Assembly (NCBI GenBank): GCA_007644065.1
Contig: VJWN01000002.1
Coordinates: 505,809-569,808 of the forward strand
Length of the DNA: 64,000 nucleotides
Reading direction: 5' to 3'
Source of the DNA: Margaritispora aquatica
Lineage: Eukaryota; Ascomycota; Leotiomycetes; Helotiales; Discinellaceae
A model generated the notes under the pieces. It worked only from the letters and a program-made list of their open reading frames with translations. It made no database searches and had not been told where the DNA came from. Each line of letters begins with the position of its first letter. The stretch's first letter is position 1. The position numbers were made by a program, and so were the translations under genes. Of this stretch, positions 56,801-64,000 are shown piece after piece.

Positions 56801-58704
56801 TTCGAGTCTCGGACTTTGCTGAGCGAGGTGGTGGAGGCGGATGGAGCGGCGTGGACTTTACCGATTGATCAATATCAGGTTAAACCTTGAACCTGGATTG
56901 CGATTAGAACTTGATGTTGTTCTCCGAAATAGTCGATGTGGCACAAAGGATCGGAGTATCCGAGCTAGACTTTAGAATTGACCAGTAAGTGATACTTGCG
57001 AGGCAGTACAAAACGGGATAGCGAAATGGAAGTGGAGAACCAAGATATCGATGCGAGTGTATGATAAATTCTGACAAGAGCCACGAGTCGATACTATTTT
57101 ATATATTAGCTTTCCTCCACTACATCTTGATCATTGAAGCCTTTGCTTTCCAAATGAGACTGATGGTCCTAGGATCTCGCACTCTGCCTAGTCATCGAAT
57201 CCATGTAGGAAATGATTGATAGGGTCTTCGACGGGTCTAGGTCAAAGCACGGAACAATGTCCAATATGTGACATCGCCATTTTGGTAATGTCACATTGTG
57301 TTGTGAATGCTTCAGGTGCAGGTGCACTTGATGGACAAATCATCGAGCACAACGACCAATATTCAGCCGCTGGTAAATACCAGTAATGTGATAATAAACC
57401 GACACAAAAAAGTGTCTTTGCGGGTGAAATGTCGAGCTGCAAGACAGAAAGTCACTTACGTGAAAGAAAGCCAATTGTCTCTAGCGAATCTGCACCTTCC
57501 CGCAAGTGATGTAAACTCCTACTGGCCGAAATAAAGTTGTTGATGCAGGTTGAGATTCCGAGGATGTGGCGCGTACCTCAAGCTGTGCACAAACGTGTGG
57601 GACAGGAAACTGGAGATATATATTGAAATGCGATATATGACTTAAAAAAGTGATAGCGAATGGGTATCTCGAGGGCTGGTGAATGGAAATTGAAGTCGAA
57701 AGAACTGACGCCCGGTCTATATTCTATGAAGGATTGACGCACGAAAAGCAATAAGGATAAACTATTATAGAGTGGTAAGGAACATATCCCGTTGTAGATG
57801 GGAGACTGTGAAGTAAAAGAGCAAAAAAGAACAAATCGTAGCACAGCTACAGAGTTGAAAACTGAACGAGGAGTTGGGCCTGATGGTGAAGACTGAGGAG
57901 CCAGACATCAAAGCTCTCAGTACCTGTCTGTCCTTATACACAAGCCTCGGTTCTGAGATCTTCACTTTGGAGGCGAGTTTCGATGTCTCGATGTGTTGTC
58001 GTCTCAAAGATCACGTTGCGCGACAAGCTAGCGTTTTCAGTCGACAGGCCCAGCATTTTGACAGCATAATGTTTGGGACAACATGACAGGGGAGAGGAAA
58101 ACAGGCATGGGAGCTAAGCATTTTGGGTGGTTCTCCGGTGTGTCAAACACTTTTGCAGGCCTTGAAGCCGTCTTGCCTCCCCTTCGTCTGAAGATGTCTT
58201 TTCAGCTTCAAGGGCAGATGCAAGCCTCGCAATCCTCAGCTTCCCCCATGTCTTGAGATAGATAGGAGTCGTGGTCAGCAATGGGCCAGCAGCACTCTCA
58301 TTTTCTTCAGAATCACACATGTGGGCAGCAATCTAGGATACCATTGGAACGTGGAAGTTGACGAAACTTCGCTTCACATCAGGGGTTTCGGGAACATCAA
58401 ACCGCACGGATTCCGCTGCTTGCTCTATTTTTGTGTGTGCTCGTCCATCCAGCATCCTCCTCCTTTCTTCACGAATTTGTGATCTGGCCCAGTGCTAACT
58501 GCGGTACGGACCTGACTTTCTTCCACATTTGGGAAGCTATAGCCGCTGATAATCCATTTCACTTGGCGTTATGCCATTCACTTCCCATATCATATTTGTT
58601 CCCATATGGGTTTCTCCCTCCAGAGAATCCTCGCAGCGGAAGGATCCGTAGGAATGCGACAAAAACGACGTATCAAACTTGCCAGCTTGATTTCCCCAGC
58701 ATGT
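56801..58704. other. Intergenic, NAD kinase promoter and RRP46 3' flank
   Basis: This is 1.9 kb. The only frame with some protein character is the minus-strand 58114-58320 (listed separately). Other frames (57307-57534 plus, 57578-57844 minus, 58431-58733 plus) have no features. Confidence 0.45.
58114..58320 (-). other. Short ATG-initiated open frame of 68 codons, uncertain
   Basis: The frame reads MCDSEENESAAGPLLTTTPI and then an amphipathic helix-like KLRIARLASALEAEKTSSDE. It has an ATG start and a single exon. Composition resembles a small soluble protein, but I recognise no family and see no promoter evidence. Confidence 0.22.
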
Positions 58705-59575
58705 TCAGCCCTTCCAATGAAGATCTTCCATGACTTTAGCCCGCAAAGCTGATTTGACAAACATATTCATATCTCCAGTATTGTGATCCAGTGCATCGTC
58801 TTGCATAACCTCATCCTCAGAATTGTCGCAGCACACGGCTTTGCCGGCTTCATATACCGCTTCCCAAGTATCAATACTAAAGCTTCCCTCGCTTTCTGCG
58901 ACCAAAAGGTCGCCATGGGAGGAGAATGCTAGGACATGTGTTGAGGTAGCACTTTGTGATTCCGTGATTGATGGATTTTGGATAATACGGTTATTGTGAG
59001 CTTCGGAAACAAGAGCAAGGAAGACTGATGTTAAGGTCATAGACAGCGGCATCGAAGCTGAGAGGAGAGCCAGGACTGCCGTTTGAAGGAGCGCGGGGAG
59101 GATCGGTAGATTCTAAGGAACATGTTCAGTATTGCCCCGCAATGTATCAGATTAAGCATTTTTTAACTGACCGAAGATGCTTGAGTGACCTTCGAGCTCA
59201 TTGTCTCATTCTCTGGTGTGCTTGTGATTTGTAGGGTGACTTGAATTAGGGTGCGGGGGAAATTCTGGATTAGAATAATTTGTCGTAGAGTAGATTGGAT
59301 TATTGATTCGAGATGCCGCTCTCGAGTTCCTAGAGTTGACAAAGGTCAGCAGAATGTTTCTTCCCCTCGTGGACAAGGTACACACCTCCAACACCAGCAG
59401 CTGGTCTCACAAGTACTTCAATTGCCGCTTCTTCAGGAAGTTCATCACGGCGCGAAACCTCCACAGGCCCATTGACGGCGCCAATAACTGTGTATCCATT
59501 CTGCGAGAATGTTGCAGACCCATCCGTTCGATGAAGATGCGAGAGAAGTGTTGTTGGTTCTGCTGAAGGTGCCAT
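58705..59575 (-). CDS. RRP46: Exosome complex component RRP46 (RNase PH-like)
   Basis: RRP46 is one of six RNase PH-like subunits of the exosome ring, which threads RNA to Rrp44 and Rrp6 for processing and decay. There are three exons, 59575..59386, 59329..59172 and 59112..58705 (251 residues). The protein starts MAPSAEPTTLLSHLHRTDGS and shows DGSATFSQNGYTVIGAVNGP (the RNase PH-like beta strands), RRDELPEEAAIEVLVRP, then TRERHLESIIQSTLRQIILI and FPRTLIQVTLQI. The last exon adds the helical second half with ALLSASMPLSMTLTSVFLAL. As in other eukaryotic exosome rings, no phosphorolytic active site is evident. Fungal Rrp46 has the same length. The last exon includes an acidic insertion (DNSEDEVMQDDALDHNTGDM). 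Confidence 0.9.
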
Positions 59576-60639
59576 TGTGAGTGGTGTGTAGGTGTATTGT
59601 AAATAAAGTTTCTGACTTCTGCAATTTTGCGAGATCCAATGCGGATCAATTCCGCAAGCTCAAGAGAAGATTGAGTTACTCAACTTCAGCACATATTCAA
59701 GGCGCCACATCAAATGGGTAGAAATTCACTATTCGGAAAGGTAAGTTTTACGAGGAAGCAATCATAGTCTATTTTGCGAAGTGGAACGTGAAGGGGGGTT
59801 TATTGAAAGTATAAGTATGGTATTTGTATTATTATTCAAAATCTATTAAATTTTCCCACATGACAGGTTTACTTCATAGTCGAAGTCCTCCAGTTGCCAT
59901 TGATAGTAAGGACCATACCTTACCTGTTTGCTGCTCTGCCGGTTGAAAATTGCAGGTCCAACGAGGGTCGAAATGAGCCGTCGCCTTTCGAAGAAGAAGT
60001 GGGCGTATGCTCTTAAAAGGTAAAGCCCATCACATATTGTGATGAGACCTTTCAGAGAGATGAAAAAACATTTCCTCGTCACTGAAGCTTTGCGTGGGTA
60101 GCTTTCAAACCCGATTCTCGATTTATCTCCGCTTAGCGTTGACAGAGTCACTACCTTGTGGAAAGAAATGGTATTCCGGATACAGATAATCTAATTCAGC
60201 ATGTTAGCTTTTTGAGTCGAATCAATTGTAGCCATGCCATCCATCCTCTGCATGAGAAAATATCAGAAGTCCAAGTGAGTTCATCGTCAATTCCGCAGAA
60301 TTTTCTAAAACAAGAGGTGCCAGAATAGCAAATGTGGTATCATCATTGGATTCTCGAAGCAGAGGAAGATTGAAAAGGAAAATTAGATACATACCTGATA
60401 ATATGCTATTTTGCAAGTGATAAAGCATGAAGGTCGAAGTGTTGGAGATCGATAAAAAATTTGGTATGAGGTTCAGTTGCTGAGGCTAGTCTAAGCCTAA
60501 AATATACTAGTGAAAACTTTTCGGCCGCTTCGCTTAGCCCACACAATTCCTACCCTTTGCAGAAATCTCGACTTCAACACCAAATTCGAAATATCCACGA
60601 CAAACGACAAACCGTTCAACTCGATCAACTCTCGACAAA
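59576..60639. promoter_or_regulatory. Divergent intergenic region, RRP46 and RPS13
   Basis: This is 1,064 bases between divergent start codons. Minus-strand frames at 59846-60151 (starts with GTG) and 60222-60428 show no family features. The 110 bases before the RPS13 ATG are C/A-rich and T-poor, typical of ribosomal protein leaders. Confidence 0.45.
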
Positions 60640-61359
60640 ATGGGAAGACTTCATTCCAACGGAAAGGGCATATCGGCATCTGCCATCCCATACTCTCGCA
60701 CTCCTCCTGCTTGGTTGAAGACTAGCCCAGAGCAAGTTGTTGACCAGATCTGCAAGCTCGCAAAGAAGGGTGCCACTCCATCGCAGATTGGTGTTGTCCT
60801 CAGAGATTCGCACGGTATCGCCCAAGTCAAGGTTGTTACTGGTATGTTTGCGACACTCCGCAATGGCTGGGACTTTTCTAACAACTTCTGCAGGTAACAA
60901 GATTCTCAGAATCTTGAAGTCAAATGGTACGGATACAAAACACAATTCATGACATTATTGGCTCTGTCCTTTAATGCGCTCAACATGAATTGCCTACTGC
61001 CTCTGCTCGGTCTTTGACTGACGGAGTGATACTCGAAATGAACAATACTACCCTTGCCAAATCATTGGCTAATTGACTCCTTTAGGCCTCGCCCCAGAAA
61101 TCCCAGAGGATCTCTACATGTTGATCAAGAAGGTAAGAGAGTTGAAGTATTGTCAAGTATGCAACGTCTAATTTTTTCTCTCTAGGCCGTCGCTGTCCGC
61201 AAGCATCTCGAGCGCAACCGAAAGGACAAGGACTCCAAGTTCCGTCTCATTCTCATCGAGTCCCGTATCCACCGTCTTTCCCGCTACTACAAGACCGTCG
61301 GTGTTCTCCCACCAACCTGGAGATACGAGAGTGCCACTGCCAGCACCATGGTCTCATAG
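60640..61359 (+). CDS. RPS13: 40S ribosomal protein uS15 (RPS13)
   Basis: uS15 binds the central domain of 18S rRNA in the small subunit and contacts the 60S subunit. There are four exons, 60640..60841, 60894..60926, 61086..61132 and 61186..61359, giving 151 residues, the usual eukaryotic length. The protein begins [20 protein letters not shown], contains [40 protein letters not shown] and [20 protein letters not shown], and ends TASTMVS. Exon 2 is only 33 nt. Intron 2 is 159 nt; vertebrate RPS13 introns host the U14 snoRNA, but here I see neither its C box nor the conserved U14 core, so no snoRNA is called. Confidence 0.96.
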
Positions 61360-61714
61360 GTGTTGAATTGGGTTATGATAATGGTTGCTTTGGTACCGGA
61401 GTTGGGGTTGTGGGCAATTGCATTCAAAGGCTGAGCTACTACGGTGGACTCTATGGTAGCATGCGAAAAGCGAACGCATAGAAGAATTTGATCTTCAAAC
61501 ACACTCCAGAAATCATTGCGCATAAACAAGTCCTTTCTGTCCGTTCTGTTTGCGCTAGTGAACCGATTGTCCATGTGAATAAAATATTCCTCAATTACGC
61601 CTTTGATTTTCCTTCCTGAAATGCCCGAACCTATCCATTACCATGAACACTCAGAAATGAAAATACTGTTGTAATTAATCCAGTAAACGGAAAGTGAGCC
61701 AGTTTAAGCCTGTC
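61360..61714. other. Intergenic, convergent 3' ends of RPS13 and SDC1
   Basis: This is 355 bases. No gene is seen. Confidence 0.5.
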
Positions 61715-62337
61715 CTATGTACCCTCCAGCTCTCTCGACCGTTGCAGAAGATATTCTCCAAGCATTCGTAATGGGTCCTCAGGTCTAGCACAACATCAGC
61801 CCTGGACCTTACGAGCCATAAATGACTTGTCAACTTACCGCTCGCTAACAACTTTCTTCATGCCTTCCATAAGGTGTGGTGTAATCTTCTCGTTCATGTA
61901 GCGTCTCGCAGGAGCACCATTGGGCGCGGCAACTCTTGGTATCGAGGAGGAATCGGGATGGACAGAGGTAGATCTGGAAGTAGCATCGCCGTTCGTGCGC
62001 GATGGTGTGCCAGTTCGAGGAAGAGGACTGGGCGCATTGTTGATGTTTGGGTTTGCTGGAGACTATATGAGGGTCAATTGCCGATCAAGACCTCAACGCC
62101 AATTGTTTCAAGTAGACATGCGCTACGGTGGAATCAGAACTATTAACTTACAGGAGCTCTATCGGGAGTAGAGGTGCCAGCCATTGCAACGTCTCGCGCC
62201 AGAGTGTCTATACCGTATGCAGGAAGAGGGGGGTTGACAGATTGCTGAGACATGGCGAGTTGATAAGCGTGGGCCGGGGTAGAAATGCTAGAAGATATAT
62301 TATCTTGAGCGGCGTCGGGGTTTGTAAATTCCGTCAT
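61715..62337 (-). CDS. SDC1: COMPASS (Set1 H3K4 methyltransferase) subunit SDC1, DPY-30 domain
   Basis: Sdc1/DPY-30 is a dimeric adaptor that binds Bre2/Ash2 and boosts histone H3 lysine 4 methylation by Set1. There are three exons, 62337..62152, 62062..61839 and 61784..61715 (159 residues). The C-terminal DPY-30 motif is restored by splicing: PARRYMNEKITPHLMEGMKK, then VVSERPEDPLRMLGEYLLQR. The remaining 110 residues are Ser/Pro/Thr-rich and disordered (for example PLPRTGTPSRTNGDATSRST). The length fits fungal Sdc1. The gene shares a 211-bp promoter region with FAN1, which is in DNA repair; the pairing may be chance. Confidence 0.9.
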
Positions 62338-62548
62338 ATTAAGTAAGTCACGAAGCTCAGGATGTGGGTTCCTGGATGTCTAAGTTACTTTCGACGATGC
62401 GCACGTGATCACATGATAAAACGCGTCAGGCACCGACGCGCCGACTGCTTGGAGGGTTTCTTTTACCCATATTTTAGCTCGACCTTTGTGGACAACTGCA
62501 TCATGAGCGATGGTTTTGCAGTCACAGAGCTCGACAGCTCATAATACG
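62338..62548. promoter_or_regulatory. Compact bidirectional promoter, SDC1 / FAN1
   Basis: This is 211 bases between divergent ATGs. The frame before the FAN1 ATG is open but has no further ATG. Confidence 0.5.
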
Positions 62549-64000
62549 ATGGTAGGAAGACGCGTCCCTCATCCGAAATCCACGAAATTTAATGATGACG
62601 AGAACGATAATGGACCCCCTGCAAAGCGATTCAAGACTTTCGACAGCACTGATGCTGAGGATTCTCGGGATGTGTCTGAAGATGACCAGATTCTTCTCAG
62701 TCCCAAACGTTTTAAAAATGAGATACCAGACTCAGATGAAGAGGCTGAGTTCGGTGATGAGATCTCAGCTTCACAAAGACCCACGGAGCTTGAGAGCGCC
62801 TTGCCCCCAGTCAAAACAGATAAAGATGCCATTGAGGAGTACGAGGCTATGAGAGCTGCTGAAATTCTCCCAGATGAATTGAAAGACCGCCTGACAAATA
62901 GAAACTGGACAGAAGGGAAAAGTTCAATCTATGTAGACGCTTTCAATTTAGCACTTGAGACAGTTCTAGAGGATGAGGGACACCTTTTTGATGAGAAGGA
63001 GATGGAAGTCTTCAGGCAATGGAGGGAGCTTGAGTACGAGGCACAATATTTGTAGGTCTAACTATGCGACTCATTGAACTTGACTAATAAAGACAAGATA
63101 TGTTAGATTATTTCTTAGAAAAACATCTGTTTGGCATCGTATCAATCGTTTAGGTTACTATGGAGATATAGCTGACCTTCCCGCTGCTGCTAAATGTCTT
63201 CAACTCTCTCGTTCTCTTCCAGACTCAACCGCTGCCGCGCAAAATAACCCAGGAGAACTTGCTCCTCCTGAAGGTACGGTTCTCGAGACAACTTTCAATT
63301 TCGCTGATTCGGATCATCTGATTACAACACTTCGAGAGGCATCGGCATTGCTGAATTTGGAGGAACTGAAAAGTATGGCGAAAGATGCAAGAGTCCACGG
63401 GAAGAACAAAGCAGGACTTTTAAAAGCTTTAAGAGATATGAGTGGGCGTCAGACTGGACTCGGCTATGTAGGGCTGAAGAGGTCTGATACCGAACAAAGT
63501 ACTGCCTCTGATTCGGGTGAGAACTGTGATACTGAAGACGACTCGCTGTCTGATTCCAATCGGGACAAGCACTTTCTTCGAAAGATCATGGGAAACATTG
63601 GTCCGTGTATACGTCTTTCATTACCAACGTTAAAGCTCTTCGAGAGAGTGCATTTAGTTTTTTATCGTTCTACCGAGTGGACAGACAAATCCCTTACAAC
63701 TATTATACTAGCTCGGATATCACGTCGAAACTTTCCGGAATACATCGTGTCTCGATCAGCGAATATTTTCCCTTCTAGGAGTGAATTACTTGAGTTTGAA
63801 GCGGCTCTTAGAACACAGTTCCGGGTTGATAATATTCTTGAAATGAATGGTAATCCAGGTAGAAAAGGCCTTGAAGAGGTTCTGTCTATATTTGAAGAAG
63901 TGTATCCGCGCTGGAAAATCATTTTAAAGGAGGAGCAGCGCAAAGAAGATCGTGTCTATGAAAGTGGAGAGGGTGCTTACCTCCGCCGCTTCTCGCCAGC
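62549..64000 (+). CDS. FAN1: Fanconi-associated nuclease 1 homologue FAN1, N-terminal part (3' end outside the window)
   Basis: FAN1 is a structure-specific 5' flap nuclease for interstrand crosslink repair. Exons 62549..63051 and 63098 to the edge give about 468 residues. The junction (donor GTAGGT, acceptor ACAAG) yields EAQYLYVRLFLRKTSVWHRI, matching the FAN1 block VRLFxRK. A SAP-like DNA-binding segment lies at NLEELKSMAKDARVHGKNKAG and GLLKALRDM. Later come LPTLKLFERVHLVFYRS, LLEFEAALRTQFRVDNILEM and the TPR-region ending EGAYLRRFSPA. The VRR-NUC catalytic domain is expected beyond the window. The N-terminus is acidic and Lys/Arg-rich with no UBZ zinc finger, as usual for fungal FAN1. 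An acidic insertion (GENCDTEDDSLSDSNRDK) is species-specific. The acceptor AAG is less common than CAG/TAG. Confidence 0.9.

Noticed and set aside
59846..60428. Two minus-strand frames between RRP46 and RPS13
   Set aside because: The longer one starts with GTG; the second has an ATG but no motif, and no intron joins them in frame.
60842..61085. Intronic snoRNA (U14) in RPS13, as in vertebrates
   Set aside because: Introns 1 and 2 lack a credible C box (RTGATGA) and the conserved U14 core.

Overview
The window is nuclear DNA of a filamentous ascomycete (Pezizomycotina). The genes carry many short introns (mostly 45-70 nt) with GTRNGT donors, CTAAC-type branch points and AG acceptors, and the proteins read as typical filamentous-fungal orthologues. 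The exact wording of several of them (for example the YVC1 channel, the vezatin-type protein and the RING protein) suggests a leotiomycete close to Botrytis or Sclerotinia. That placement is inference, not proof. I see no bacterial-type operons, CRISPR arrays, rRNA genes, convincing tRNAs or intact transposons.

Layout. 1-12.3 kb: the 3' end of the Dopey gene DOP1, TGS1 (cap trimethylation), GRH1 (GRASP Golgi protein), OST2/DAD1 (N-glycosylation), a TMEM14-like membrane protein, CMC2 (cytochrome oxidase assembly), prefoldin subunit 2 and the CCAAT-binding factor HapC/NF-YB. 12.3-25.1 kb: RRN3 (Pol I initiation), a YVC1/TRP vacuolar channel, a small stand-alone YqfO/NIF3-like protein, the t-SNARE SEC9 and a GTPBP1-type GTPase. 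25.1-38.7 kb: EMC6, an unrecognised conserved-looking protein, a vezatin/Inp2-like membrane protein and APC2, separated by gene-poor gaps of 2.4 and 3.1 kb. 38.7-45.6 kb: a gene-free block of almost 7 kb packed with many different microsatellites. 45.6-64 kb: a RING-type protein with an unusual zinc site, an aminoglycoside-phosphotransferase-fold kinase of the ACAD10/11 type, a possible unannotated basic protein, a DUF7730-like protein, NAD kinase, exosome subunit RRP46, ribosomal protein uS15 (RPS13), the COMPASS subunit SDC1 and the 5' part of the DNA-repair nuclease FAN1.

Most genes are housekeeping genes of unrelated pathways, so the order does not suggest a biosynthetic cluster. Several pairs are divergent with short shared promoters (TGS1/GRH1, OST2/TMEM14, CMC2/PFD2, SDC1/FAN1). 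I assembled spliced models by hand. Wherever exon ends are given, the reading frame closes exactly across the junctions. No transcript data were available.

The observations most worth checking are a second in-frame ATG exon inside intron 1 of hapC, a GTPBP1-type GTPase whose switch-II catalytic histidine position is alanine, a RING finger lacking its fifth zinc ligand, the microsatellite-rich gene desert upstream of that RING gene, and open coding-like pieces at 51.5-52.2 kb.
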